Program-made: the position numbers and the translations under genes
Shown: piece by piece, positions 13,051 through 53,600 of the stretch
How the letters are laid out: the number at the start of each line of letters is the position of its first letter
Numbering within the stretch: the first letter of the stretch is position 1
Assembly (NCBI GenBank): GCA_028829895.1
Contig: CM054180.1
Coordinates: 105,771,635-105,835,634, forward strand
Source of the DNA: Sinotaia quadrata
Lineage: Eukaryota; Mollusca; Gastropoda; Architaenioglossa; Viviparidae
Length of the DNA: 64,000 bases
Direction of reading: 5' to 3'
The notes under the pieces: generated by a model
The model's input: the letters and a program-made list of their open reading frames with translations, nothing else
What the model was told of the DNA's origin: nothing
The model's database searches: none

Positions 13051-13875
13051 ACACATGCATGCACTCTTTTCTGCTAACGGTCGTTTGCTTGCTACACGAT
13101 AATAAAAGTACATATTACAAAAAGCAAAACAAACACGATCCCTCAAGAAAGCAAAAGATCAAACAAATTAAACGACCTAACAAAATAAAAAATAAGAAAT
13201 ACATTAAATAAAATAAACAAACAAATAGAGATAATTTCTTTAATTTTAGTTTATACTTTAGTCTGGCTTAACAAACTATATTAGTCTTATGTAAACGTTT
13301 GATTTGGATCTGGCAGGATAGAGTAATTTTGTCTGATAAACTAATGTGCAAATTATGAACACAACATTAGCATGCAACACTCCTCTAAAACATTCAAACA
13401 ACACAACACAAAGAGACAGAAACTCTTTAACTTTATACCTCGGACATTTTAAAAGATTAATCTCTAACAGGTTCGAAGAATTTTACAATTTAGTTCAAGC
13501 AATGTTTTACCCGAATAATTTGAAACATTCATATGAATGAGAAAGCAATTTTTTCTTTCCAATAAAACGACTTTCTAATGTATCATTAACTTACACACGA
13601 ATATAAATTTACAGACACCAGCTGTTATATAATTATGTTATGAACGAGGTTTTAATTAACACATAAGAGTCATTAAGTACATAGTGATGCATCGTTTCTT
13701 GTAATACACTTGAAAATACATGTATCCATGAATCTACACTACTTATAACACATTCCGTTTTCCTGCAAGAGCCTGAAAAATATCTGTATCAATTGTTACT
13801 CCAAATCTGATCCTAGAAATCGGTACACATAAGATTAGCTGCAATCACACTGTGCAAGTGCGATTACATTGTCAT

Positions 13876-14295
13876 TGTGTGAGTTGATAATATTTGTTCT
13901 CTATTGAGTGCTGTCTTAGTATAAATAACACGTGAGTTGATAATATTTGTTCTCCTTTGAGTGCTGTCTTAGTATAAATAACACGTGAGTTGATAATATT
14001 TGTTCTCCTTTGAGTGCTGTCTTAGTATAAATAACACGTAATATTTGTTCTCCATTGAGTGCTGTCTTGGTATAAATAACACATGAGTTGATAATATTTG
14101 TTCTCCATTGAGTGCTGTCTTAGTATAAATAACACGTGAGTTGATAATATTTGTTCGCCATTGAGTGCTTTCTTAGTATAAATAACACGTGAGTTGATAA
14201 TATTTGTTCTCCATTGAGTGCTGTCTTAGTATAAATAACACGTGAGTTGATAATACCTGTTCTCCATTGAGTGCTGACTTATTATAAATAACACG
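13876..14295. repeat. 53-bp tandem repeat, about 7-8 copies
   Basis: The unit contains GAGTTGATAATATTTGTTCT and CCATTGAGTGCTGTCTTAGT with an ATAAATAACAC end. Duplication copy 1 has only about two degenerate units at 3480-3620. The array therefore expanded in copy 2, 0.8 kb downstream of the receptor stop codon. Confidence 0.92.
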
Positions 14296-14784
14296 TGAAG
14301 CCTATTCTTACTGATGATGAGCTCTTATGATTAAAACTTATATTTAACTTTGTCCACAATTGTACTGAAATGCAGAAAAAAGATAATGAAAAGAACATTT
14401 TAATTAACCATGACTGGATGTCTATGTTAAAATAAGAATAATAAATAAATTTTAACCACCAGTTCGAATATATTGTACTTTAAAAATATAAATAAGATGA
14501 GAACTGTTATGGATGTAGATTGTAAAACCGACATAATTTAACTTCCAGGAAGATTTTGAAAGAGCAAATTGAAACATTAATATGAAAGAATAATTTAATA
14601 AAAGCCTGTTACGTTACACTTACTTACTTCATACTACAGATGTATATATCTTATGTACTATTATATACGATGTTTTCCAAACTAGTTAATGTCCAAAACA
14701 AAAATAAGTTTGAAAAATTGTTGTTGCCCGCCATACTGTTCTGGAAATGTTCTCTTGGCCAGAAAAGGTGGGATACTACTGGGT

Positions 14785-14936
14785 TAAGGTATTTGACTGA
14801 TGATGTAAGAATCCTATTTGACTGATGACGTAAGAATCTTATTTGACTGATGATGTAAGAATCCTATTTGACTGATGATATAAGAATCCTATTTGACTGA
14901 TGACGTAAGAATCTTATTTGACTGATGACGTATGTG
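14785..14936. repeat. About 25-bp tandem repeat, 6 copies
   Basis: The unit is ATTTGACTGATGATGTAAGA plus ATCCT with small variants. Copy 1 of the duplication (about 4130) has a single unit. Confidence 0.88.
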
Positions 14937-14960
14937 TAATAATATAAACCTACGTCAAAC

Positions 14961-14966
14961 TTTATT
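14961..14966 (-). promoter_or_regulatory. Candidate polyadenylation signal of the minus-strand receptor
   Basis: AATAAA on the minus strand, about 107 bp after the stop codon at 15073. It is conserved in the orphan copy at 4179-4184. Confidence 0.5.
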
Positions 14967-15072
14967 AGTACAGAAGTGTTAATTACGGAAAATAAATCAT
15001 TTGCGAGGCTGAGAAGTGTTGTAGAAAGTAATTATTTAACGTAATTCACTGCTTGCGTAATGTTAATCAGGA

Positions 15073-41390
<26,318 letters not shown>

Positions 41391-41689
41391 GCCTACAATG
41401 ACCAGTATTTATTTATAATCGATTAATTTATACTTTTTCGTGTGGGTATTAGAGGTAAATCACGTATTGATGTATTACTCACTCAATTAACTTACTTATT
41501 GCTAACTCACGATGTCGTTTAATCACAGTCATCATTTATCTTGTAACTTACAATTCTTACTGAGCTTACCTGCAAAATCAACTTATTTCATTAAATTACT
41601 TTCCTACACATACATACGTATTTAATTTATTAACTTAATACACTTACATCCTAGACTTTAACTTCACATGTCGTCATGTAGTTAATTAG

Positions 41690-42765
41690 TTAATGATTAT
41701 GATTATTATTACTTAATTAATCATTCATAACTAATTACAAGTGACAAGAATCTTAATTTATGTTATTAATAATTCTCCAACAGACGCCACTCGTCTCTCT
41801 CATTTGGCGGACATGCGGGCACCATAAACGTTCTCTCTCTTTTTTCTCAACATTAAAGACGAACATTAACTGTCACACAATTTTCTGTTGGTGGAAAACT
41901 TCTCGCTGAGGGAAAAGACAAATCCGTCTTTAATCAGTACTTAGTGAGCTCCCATCTACCCATATCTTCTGCAACATAGGTTGTCAATATGTGTAAGAAG
42001 GTCAGTAAATTTATTAAATCTAAAATCAAATATATGTCTGACGCATACAATGAAATAGATTACTTGACATCAATATTTCCATGAAATCACATTCGAATAA
42101 TTTCTATAATTCACAGACTTATGCCTAAAATACAATTCAACAATTATGCCAATACAGATCACTAGGTAGTCTTATCAGAGAACAGAAATGGAGTTATTAG
42201 AATAAAGCAATAATAGTCTTTACATCCCATAATATAGGTGCAGCCTCAACAGAGTTTTGCATCCTTATTGCAACAATGTCACAAGTTACATTTCACTTCA
42301 ATTTCCACATGTTTCCCTCCTCACACTGAAATAGATTCACAAGTTCTCTTGAAGTCAACCTGGGCTTTTTCCACCTTACCAGTCCATTCGATCGGAATAA
42401 TTGTAGTTATTTTCAGTACTTCCCCATATTAGAAATTTTCTTGATGTATCAATATACTTCACCACCATATATTAAAGGAGCTGGGTGTAGTCCTTTACAC
42501 TTACACACACCAAGGCAGAGGATTCCAGTGTCTCCCAATCATAACATTTTACAATCCGTGAACCGGCAGATTCAAATAACATGAGGAAACAAGAAAGAAG
42601 AAAGGCTACTTGTCTCTGCAAAATATAATCAGAGAACAAATACGATGCTTCCAGTTTATTGCTTTATAACTCCATTCTCTCTTACATTCCAATCTCAGCT
42701 TACAGTTTCCTGAAATGGTATTTATTAGCCCGATACTAGCTCACAGTATAATAAATACATCATAC
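41690..42765. repeat. Dispersed repeat, partner of 60120-61130
   Basis: Shares long blocks with 60120-61130: GAATCTTAATTTATGTTATT, TAATAATTCTCCA-CAGAC, a GTAAGAA-GTCA block, and TACAGTTTCCTGAAA followed by CAGTATTTATTA or its variant. It lies just upstream of the signal-peptide exon. No ORF and no known family. Confidence 0.75.
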
Positions 42766-44915
42766 CAAAATAATGTCAGGTCTTAGTGAGCAGCTTAGTT
42801 CAAACATTCCTATAGAAATAAAAATACATATCTACATAAAACACGAGTATAACATATCAATAGCGAAAATGCATGAAGTCCATTCTCTCTCAACCAATCA
42901 GTTAACCCATCATCAAATTAATGGCCGCCTTTCAAGACTGGACTTTGTGCCACTCCAAATTCAAAGTGATTAAACAGTAAATTTCTCTAAACTTTTAAGT
43001 CTCAGCCCATTGGCTCGTTTTGTTCTGTAAATCATAACCATTGGATAATAAAATTTACTCACTTAGTTGGGATGGTTTACATCAACATTTTCTAGCACAT
43101 TCTTGACTCGAGTTGTTTACTTCAAACTCTGATACTTTCAAAATACCATTATAAGGTGTGCCCAAGTTGGGTTACTCTGACAATTTAGCAATTTATATAA
43201 AAATTAAATGTAAAAATAGGGAGAGGCAAATTTACTCTGCCACGCAGTTATGATTAAAGCTAACTCTGTTCATTGATGTTAATCTAAACCAGGAAAAATA
43301 AAATAACTACACATGAAAATAGTGAAGGGTAATCTTCCCTACCGCACACCATTAGAAATTTAATACTACCCACATTCTGCCTGTCAGACACACCACAGAA
43401 GTGAACATCTTCATCACTTTGGACTTGATAAGTACTGTACAGGTAATCGTCCTATATATAACAGTTGGAAAGGTGTTATACAAAACAAATGAAATAATAT
43501 TTCCTGTTTTCAAAAGAAACAAACAACTCACATGAGTAAAATCAACCTGGACCAGATACAGCTTAAGGTAAAGTTTCTGTTTTTAAATCTTAGAATATTT
43601 CCTTTCATGAAATTAAATTCTAAACAAACAATTTCGACACCTAGAGACAATTTCATGTAATGCTTATTATATTGTTTTTCTGTTAAAAGGAATTTAATCT
43701 CCACGAAAGACGTGAAATATAAAAATAAATCCGTCATGCTTCGAACATCTCGCATATATAATATTCTTCTCTCAGCGTGAAGACACTGTGGCTTGATTAC
43801 ATTTGAAGTAATCACGTGATCTCTGTGTAGTCGGTTGTACGAGCGCGCGCGTTTGTGTGTGCCAGTGTGCGTGCGTGTGTGTATGTGTTTGATATTTCTG
43901 TGCGTATGACTGTGTATCTGTGCGCCCTAAATCGCAAAATACGAACACTGTGAAATTATTTGATAGCTTGAATTGATTTTGAATATAAAACACTTTTTCG
44001 ACTGTGAGGTGTGCTGTAATTTGTCTCAGTTTTCATTTCGCATTGTCATTCACGTGGTTTGGTTTCATCTTACTTTTAAATGTTTAAATAATTAAACTTA
44101 TCTTAATTGTGTCTTTATGGAACTGCCACAAATTATTTATATTTATTTTGAAATTATTTTGTTACAACACAGTGAAACATTGCAAATTGAATACAAATAA
44201 TTCAGAGTGGTTAAATGTCGTCAGAATAGACACAACTACCCTGATATAATGCTGTCCACTTTCCATGTTTTTCATTGCAAGTATCAAAGGGTTTAAACTG
44301 TCCAAGTTATTACTTTACATAATACATTGCAACAAGATTTTTCTAAAATGCAATGAGGATTAGAGGGATGGTTTAAAAAACGCTAAAAATGGGTTCGGCT
44401 TTGTGTTTCTACTTTCGACCCCAGGCAAGCTTGTTTACGTATTACGTAAACTCAAAACCGAATTCGCTTTTATCGGATTGCGTTATATCGGAGTAGAAGT
44501 GTATTCATGTATCATTTAATTTCTGTAAACAAATTCATTCATTGTCAATGTTAAAAATAATTGTTTTTATGTCTCATACAGTTTATTTTAGTGAGTGTTT
44601 GATTTGCCGGAGGTAGGCATAGCTAACATTTGGATCGACTTGTAAAAAGTAAAAATAAATTTTATAAAATGTTTAATTCCACATTTTCAACATGCATATT
44701 TGTCTTTTATCGCTTTTACTTTAAGTTAAATATGTAATTTCACAGAATAAATATCGTTTGTGTTTTCTTCTTAATTAAACATTTAAATTTCCTGGAGACT
44801 AATTTAAAATATAAGTGCAGAATTATTGCTATGGTTAAAAGTATGACATATTTATTTTTAATCATTTACTAATGATTACTAGGTATTTAGTTAAAAGACG
44901 TGCGTGTGTAAGTAC
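42766..44915. other. Intergenic sequence, no gene seen
   Basis: AT-rich DNA. Open frames such as 43528-43815 have no recognisable domain. A short GT/GC-rich stretch lies near 43845-43890. Confidence 0.45.
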
Positions 44916-44951
<36 letters not shown>

Positions 44952-44953
44952 AT

Positions 44954-45004
<51 letters not shown>

Positions 45005-45030
45005 TGTGCGTGCGTGCGTGCGCGCGCGCT
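44916..45030. repeat. (TA)n and (GT)n compound microsatellite
   Basis: A TA run (44919-44949), then GT (44957-45002), then GCGT/GC units. Confidence 0.95.
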
Positions 45031-45454
45031 GCATTTGAGTCAGAAAGCAGCAATTGTAAGTATTTGATTGGCTGATGCTTTCACAAAACTGAATTGGACA
45101 ATTGTAAAAAAAGATTATGGCAACTGTCTTTTGTAATTGTATATTAACCGACATTCTCTTATATATTTCCTATTTTTCTGAAGAATTTTCAGAGTCCAGA
45201 TTAGCATAAACAGATGTAAATGTTGTAGTTGATTAATCTTTTTTTTCTCCATTTGTTTCACGGATGGAACATGGCAAGAACGATGAGTATATTCATAGTA
45301 TTTGTACAACAATTTTACAATTTAATTAATTTCAGGTAATTATATTAGCATGGCTTTAAAGTGATTCCTTTTTTCATTTTCTGCAATTTGGAGAAGACAA
45401 TGAGAATGATATGTATTCTTATGATTGATCATTGAGTTCTGAGAATCATCAGTG

Positions 45455-45715
45455 TTTATTAGTCTATAGGAGACGTCATTATTTGTCATAAACCTATAGA
45501 AGACGTAGTTAATTCTTATTAGTCTATAGGAGACATCATTATCTGTCATAAACCTATAGGAGACGTCGTTAATTCTTATTAGTCTATAGGAGACATCATT
45601 ATTTGTCATAAACCTGTAGAAGACGTCTTTAATTCTTATTAGTCTATAGGAGACATCATTATTTGTCATCAACCTGTAGAAGACGTCGTTAATTTTTATT
45701 AGTCTCTATCATTAT
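45455..45715. repeat. 60-bp tandem repeat, about 4 copies
   Basis: The unit contains ATTAGTCTATAGGAGACATC, ATTATTTGTCATAAACCTAT and AGAAGACGTCGTTAATTCTT. The two halves of each unit are themselves similar, so the ancestral unit was about 30 bp. Confidence 0.92.
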
Positions 45716-46782
45716 TTCTCTATCACTTGATTAGAGATAGTGTCCCTGTTAAGTTAAAGTATTTATTAGTAATTAGTATTTATTTTTTTTTCCTTTAGTC
45801 AATATTTATTCAGAAGTTGCCCAATGTTTAAATTAACTAAATAGAGTAATTTCTATTACATTACAGACTACAAATGTTACCGAGGGCACTTTACTAAACT
45901 GCAGGAACTGTGAAGTAATTTCCATTGCAAAATCGAACTGCTATGAATATTTTATCGAACTAAATGAACAGAAAAGCAAATTCAATGCAAATAGAACTAC
46001 AAATGTTGCTGAGGGCAATTTTCTATGTTTGCATGACGTCACACGTAGGCCTCCAGATTTCCAAAGCATGGGCGATGGAGACAGATCAAAGATGGCGACT
46101 TACTGACATTGACAACAAAAAAGGTGATTTATTTATTTATTTTATATTTTACTTTCATTACGTTCATTGACCGTCTTAACTGCGGAATGGAATTTTCCGT
46201 TTTCGTGACTCTGTTTACATACCGTTAAGACCACGTGACTACTTGGCACGAATGCGGCATGTTACTCTTCATTATCGTGATAAAATAATTATTAACATTA
46301 TGTTTGTCATAAAACATCCGAATGCGGCATGTTACGTTTTATTATCGTGATAAATAATGTTTGCCATACAACATCCATAGTGTGGTAAAAATTCACCTTT
46401 ACTTTCCCGTTTGACTCTCAGGCTTTCTAAATTGTTACTACATCAAACCGTTTCTCTTTTGCTTCATACCATTTCGCTACTCCATTGTCAGTTACATATT
46501 GCTTCATTTCTGCCTTCTCTAATCCGAAGTCCTTCTCCATCGCTAGGAATTCTTAACATTTATTAAATCAGCCATTTTCTAAACTTCGCGAGGATCACTG
46601 AAAACTATCAAATCAAAAACGCATTTGCGTAAAATACGAGGTTGCTTATCGCCAGACTTCTCAAGTTTAAAAAAAAATGCGTACGGCCTGAATACCGACA
46701 CACTTAAACCTCAAAATGAAAATGTAGATCGGTTCACTAAACAGATGTAAAACCACAGGGTACTCTCGCAATATACCACAGT
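45716..46782. other. Intergenic sequence, no gene supported
   Basis: Contains an open frame at 45964-46170 with an AAGATGGCGAC motif and a possible GTGATT donor, but no domain support. A short near-duplicate (GAATGCGGCATGTTAC) occurs at 46250 and 46319. Confidence 0.4.
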
Positions 46783-46925
46783 ATTGTGAGTCTGCACGAA
46801 TATTTTATCAATTACAAAAACACAAGTACTCTCTTAGTACACCACAGTGTTGTGAGTCTGCACGAATATTTTATCAATTACAAAAACACAAGTACTCTCC
46901 TAGTACACCACAGTATTGTGAGTCA
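46783..46925. repeat. 66-bp tandem repeat, about 2 copies
   Basis: The unit starts CAGTATTGTGAGTCTGCACG and ends ACTCTCTTAGTACACCA; a partial third copy follows. Confidence 0.9.
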
Positions 46926-47095
46926 CAGAGGTGTAGTGAGGCGGGGACAGAGGGAGACGGCGTTCCCTTACTTTTTTGTATGAAGTGTACGCGCCTCCCA
47001 CCCCCCTTCACCCCAGCACTTTTATTCCAAAAATCCACGTTGGCAGAGTTTGATCAAAGGCCAGTTGCCATATACTCATCGGGTGTCATCAATAC

Positions 47096-47183
47096 ATGTA
47101 CATGGGCATGCCATTTAGCGACTTAAGTGGGTTCACGTACAAATGGGCATGTCATTTAGCGACTTAAGTGGGTTCACTTACAA
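47096..47183. repeat. About 42-bp direct duplication
   Basis: GGGCATGCCATTTAGCGACTTAAGTGGGTTCACGTACAA-type sequence occurs twice in a row. Confidence 0.9.
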
Positions 47184-48285
<1,102 letters not shown>

Positions 48286-49790
48286 CACCAACATTCAAAC
48301 TAAATTAATTCTACAGACATCAACAAATCATCACTCAAACGAAATTATCAGTCTACCGATATTATCAAATCAATACTCACAAATAAAATCTCTTTTCATC
48401 ACATCAACTCTAAAACAAAGTTATCAGTCTGTAGATATCATCATATTAAACTTTAAACGAAATCATCAGTGACGTCATCATATCAACACTCACAGTAACT
48501 TACCAGTCTACAGAACTTCACCACTTCAACACGCATACTAAATTACCAGTCTACTGTCGTCACCACTTCAACACGCACACTAAATTACCAGTCTACTGTC
48601 GTCACCACTTCAACACGCACACTAAATTACCAGTCTACTGTCGTCACCACTTCAACACGCACACTAAATTACAAGTCTACTGTCGTCACCACTTCAACAC
48701 ACACACTAGATTACCAGTCTACTGTCGTCACCACTTCAACACGCACACTAAATTACCAGTCTACTGTCGTCACCACTTCAACACACACACTAAATTACCA
48801 GTCTACTGTCGTCACCACTTCAACACGCACACTAAATTACCAGTCTACTGTCGTCACCACTTCAACACGCACACTAGATTACCAGTCTACTGTCGTCACC
48901 ACTTCAACACGCACACTAAATTACCAGTCTTCTGTCGTCACCACTTCAACACGCACACTAAATTACCAGTCTACTGTCGTCATCACATCAACACGCACAC
49001 TAAATTACACTAAGTTACCAGTCTGCTGATATCATCACATCAACACACACTAAATTATCAGTTTACTGTCGTCACCACTTCAACACGCACACTAAATTAC
49101 CAGTCTACTGTCGTCACCACTTCAACCTTTGCAGAATTCATCACATCAACGCTCACACTAAATAATCAGTCTACTTACGTCATCACATCAATACTCAAAA
49201 TAGATTATCATTCTCCTTAAGTCATCACATCAAGAAACCAACTTATCATTCTACTTACGTCAGAACATCAACAGTAAAACTAAATTACTAGTCTACTTAC
49301 GTCACCAAATGAGTAGTCAAACTAAACTACTAGTCTACTTACGTCATCACATCAGCAGTCAAACTAAACTACCATTCTACTCATCTCATTACATTAGCAG
49401 TCAAACTAAACTACTAGTCTACTCACCTCACCATATCAGCAGTCAAATTAAATTACTAGTCTACTTACGTCATCACATCAACACTCAAACTAAATTATCA
49501 GCCTACTGAGGTCATAACATCAATCCTCAAACTAAATTATCAGTCTACTTATGTCATCACATCAATAGTCAAACTAAATTATCAATCTACTTATGTCATC
49601 ACATTAACAGTCAAATTAAATTTTGAGCCTTGCTGAAGTCATCACATCAACACTCAAACTAAATTATCAGTCTATGTACGTCATCACATTAATGGTCAAA
49701 TTAAATTACTAGTCTACTCACGTCATCACATCAACACTAAAACTAAATTATCAGTCTACTTACGTCATCACATCAACACACCTAATCGTG
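48286..49790. repeat. 42-bp minisatellite array, about 1.5 kb
   Basis: The consensus unit is AACACGCACACTAAATTACC, AGTCTACTGTCGTCACCACT and TC. Units between about 48520 and 49020 are nearly identical; both flanks are diverged (CATCACATCAACACTCAAAC variants). This pattern means central homogenisation with older edges. It lies 375 bp upstream of the first recognised exon of the plus-strand receptor. Confidence 0.93.
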
Positions 49791-50164
49791 CTTGCATGAC
49801 AATCATAATGACAGATAAAAAATAAATTTCTTTACTGTATTATAGATTTTGTATTTATTTATTATATTTATTGCACTTTCATCATGTTATTTTATTACCG
49901 GACAAGGCATGCACAATCCTCTGTTTTGAAAGGAAACATACAAAACACAGATCTTGCATTCGCAGGAGTAGACATGCCCAACGACCAGGCTGATCGTCCA
50001 AGCATTCATAACAATGATACATATCGCTAGACACACTGTACAAAGGCGATAATGATACAAATGAACTACTTTTTTTACCAGTGATAGAACGTTAAATTTA
50101 CCAATAATGTTAAAACTAAGAAGTTTGTGTGCATTAACAAAAACATGATCAAATCGAATAACAG

Positions 50165-50583
50165 GTTATGTTGATGTTTTCGTTTCACACTACGTCAGCA
50201 CTGCCAGAGCAGACTCCCGATGGAAGATGGAACTGTTCTTTGCCGATCTGGGATGATGTTAAACAACACGTGTCTTGTAACCTGATTGAGGAATGTATAA
50301 ATGGCGAGGATGAACAAAACTGTCCTCTGCTGACAGGCACGTGTGAGCCTGGTTATTTCAAGGCCGGAGGAAGCTGTTTCATGTTCGTTCCGACCAATCA
50401 AAAGATGTCGTGGGAAACCGCTGAAAATATTTGCCATGATCGAGGAAGCCGACTGGCATCGCTTAGCACCTGGAAAAGATATACAGAAGTCTTTAAAGTA
50501 TTATCCACACACTTGCCTACGCGTTTTCAAGGTCATTGGATCTATATGGGAATAAGAACTATTGTGTCAGGGAAAGGAACAAT
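50165..50583 (+). CDS. Exon A of the plus-strand receptor: LDLa and lectin-domain start
   Basis: Matches the second half of exon 3 of the minus-strand gene: FSFHTTSALPEQTPDGRWNC, then CINGEDEQNCP (LDLa), then CEPGYFKAGGSCFMF and the lectin fold. The donor is AAT followed by GTAATG; as in the paralog, the split codon makes Met. The left boundary is uncertain. AACAG before GTTATG could be an acceptor, but the pyrimidine tract is poor. Weak homology to the paralog's CUB-coding sequence seems to continue leftward (about 50118-50164) with a TGA and a changed frame, as if the upstream part had decayed. Confidence 0.75.
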
Positions 50584-50618
50584 GTAATGCTATTTTACAT
50601 TTTGCTCAATCATGAATA

Positions 50619-50678
<60 letters not shown>

Positions 50679-53600
50679 TTTTATCTTTCTTTCAAAACAG
50701 GTCCATGAAGAAATTCTTACATTGTATACATTGTACAGAGTAATACTCATAACTAGACTAACTTCTATAATGGGAGTCTAGAGTATACAGTTAGAAATAG
50801 ATTGTATACATTGTACAGAGTGATACTCATAACTAGACTAAATCCTATAATGGGAGTCTAGAGTATACATTGTACAGAGTAATACTCATAACTAGACTAA
50901 TTCCTATACTTGGAATCTACAGGTTACAGTTGTAAATAGCTTGTATACATTGTACAGATTAATACTCATAAATAGACTAACTCCTTTAATTCGAGAGTAG
51001 CTCCACTATGAGATGCTTAAATACCTGTCCGCATATTGCATGAATGTGAAAGTGAAAAACAAAGTGTTAAGTACTAACAGAAAAAAATGTTTGAAATAAA
51101 AAGCACTTGACACTGAAAAATGTGAATAATTGATGAATGGAGATGTGAATAAATAAACAATGACAAAAGTCTCAAGGACTTTCTAATTCTACACACCTTC
51201 CTGAATGTTATTCTATTGTTTCGGCTTGTTTTTTTTTTCTGTCAGGTATCGATGGATGACTGAGTGGGCTGACGAAACTGTGGCTTACACTGTTTCCTAC
51301 GGATTGGCAAATATGTTGCCGAAGGAAGCATCGTTTGTATCATCTACTAAAGGCAAAATCAAAGTTGTTAGAATGATTGAAGGAGTAAATATGAACCTTC
51401 TTTGTGAGAGAAAAATACATTCGGAAAATACACTGACTGCTAATGTTAGTACTTTAATTGACTTTGTCATTCAGAACAGCAATAGAACTTTAAATACATA
51501 CCAAGCGCCAAAACACAAATACGTTCAGTGTCCAGCCGGTCATGTACAGCAGACATTTCTAGCGTGTGACGTCAAGAGTGCTTGCTGGGGAACTGAGCAT
51601 GCTGGGTGCACAACTGTTGTCACGTCACTTCCGCCTTCTTTTCCTTGTTCCAACAACAGAGAGGTAGTGCAGTACACATTCATTTGTGACTTTCGCTCTG
51701 ACTGCAGCGATGAAAGTGATGAAGATTTCTGCATTTTTCCTCAATGCTGGGAACAAGTGAAACACGACTGTGGTAACTTACAGGTAATGATAGTAACGAA
51801 AATTAAGCTATTATTGTTTTCTTACTTCTTTGAAAATGTATTTTAAGAATTATAGATAACATGCATTCTTTACATTTTAATTATTGTACAACTAACTTTG
51901 GTATACAGATAACTTGCGTTCTTTACATTTTAATTATTGTACAACTAACTTTGGTATACAGATAACTTGCGTTCTTTACATTTTAATTATTGTACAACTA
52001 ACTTTGGTATATATCGATATAAAAATGCAGAGGGAAATGTTCTGAAATGGAAGAACAGAGGTCTGCTTCATGATAAGTACACTACCTTGAGAAGACAAAT
52101 TATTTACTTAATAAATAGTCACGTGTGCATGACTACACATATGTATGTGGTACTACTACTACTATTAATAAACCTGCATATTTGTGCTCCACTTTAAACT
52201 CAAAACAAAATGATTAACATATGTGATAAATAAGTATCTCTTTATGTTTCATCTAAACTTAGGCATTCATATAGTCATAGCGTCTTGAAATGAGGCAATT
52301 TCATTGAAGTTTAATTATTAGCATACATACGTGAATCAGATAAACATTCTAATAGATAATTATGATGGAAGAGAATTTGTTTTATTTTTGAATCCAGTTC
52401 AGTTATCATTAGTAGGTCACTTTTCCAATTTTGGGTCTGGAATCCAGTTTTTTATCAATACAATTGTCTGACACATGTGTAAACTGCTTTAATGGTACTT
52501 GTATGATGATGACGTAATAACTGACTCAGACGACTAGATCGCAGCAAGACGAATGTTTCTTCCACAAGTCGTTATAACAGTTGTTCTTTACATTGTGTCA
52601 TCTAACCAGTGTTTCACAAGTCGTTATAACAGTTGTTCTTTACATTGTGTCATCTAACCAGTGTTTCACAAGTCGTTATAACAGTTGTTCTTTACATTGT
52701 GTCATCTAACCAGTGTTTCACAAGTCACGAGCGCTGTGATGGCCGAGAGCAGTGTGTGAATGGTGCAGATGAAAAGGACTGCCCACACAGTGTAAATATA
52801 AATAGCAAAACACCATTTTTGAGTTGTGCGTTTAGCTCCTTGCCACCGCCTGCAACCATAAATGTGAACCGTTATACAGAAATGTATATGACTAAAAGTT
52901 TAAACTGCTCAGAAACGCACTTCTCCTGTCCTGAAACTGGTTACTGTATGCCAGTGTTTCTGATTTGTAACGGCGTTTTCGACTGTCCAGGTCACGAGGA
53001 TGAGGTAGGTTGTGACAGCTACACGTGTCCTGGCTTCTACCGCTGTCGTGCTTCCAGAGTGTGCGTGCACTTAAGTCACATGTGTGACGGTATACTGCAG
53101 TGTCCTCAACGCGACGATGAACTGTTGTGCAACTTTACCTGTCCGGAAAACTGCACTTGTCATGGCCTGGCCTTTGTCTGCACTCAACCATTCCCAGCTC
53201 ATGAATTTCCGGACCTTCGTTATGCAGACGTGGCCAACACAGGCATGACATTAGCAAACTTTAAAAACAATTATTTCTTAATATATCTGAATTTGCGGAA
53301 TTGTGGATTAAAAGATCTCGATCATTCTGTAATGAATAATTTGCGAATTCTTGATCTCAGCAGTAACAAATTAATCAGTATAACATCTTCTCATTTGCAA
53401 GGATTTAAACGTCTTCGGGACTTGTCATTAGCAGAAAACCCACTAAAATATATTTTCCCAAGACAAAACATTCATTCAATATCTTTTCCAGCTGTTCAGA
53501 ATTTAAATATGTCTCGTGTGTACATGCAGGAACTAGACACAAGTGTATTTAGCATCTTTCCAAACCTTCACACACTGACAATACTTGACAGCGGCATTGA

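Larger units (their letters stand above)
50584..51245 (+). other. Intron A of the plus-strand receptor
   Basis: 662 bp from GTAATG to a T-rich acceptor ending CTGTCAG. It contains a TA microsatellite and tandem repeats that are listed separately. Confidence 0.7.

Noticed and set aside
45964..46170. Possible signal-peptide exon of the plus-strand receptor (hydrophobic stretch, AAGATGGCGAC, GTGATT donor)
   Set aside because: The predicted phase does not fit the phase-0 start inferred for exon A, the sequence does not resemble exon 1 of the paralog, and transcript evidence is needed.
52633..52713. Start of the plus-strand 7TM ORF at a Met within the repeated segment
   Set aside because: The LDLa needs its first half from exon B, and phase and homology place the exon start at 52714.
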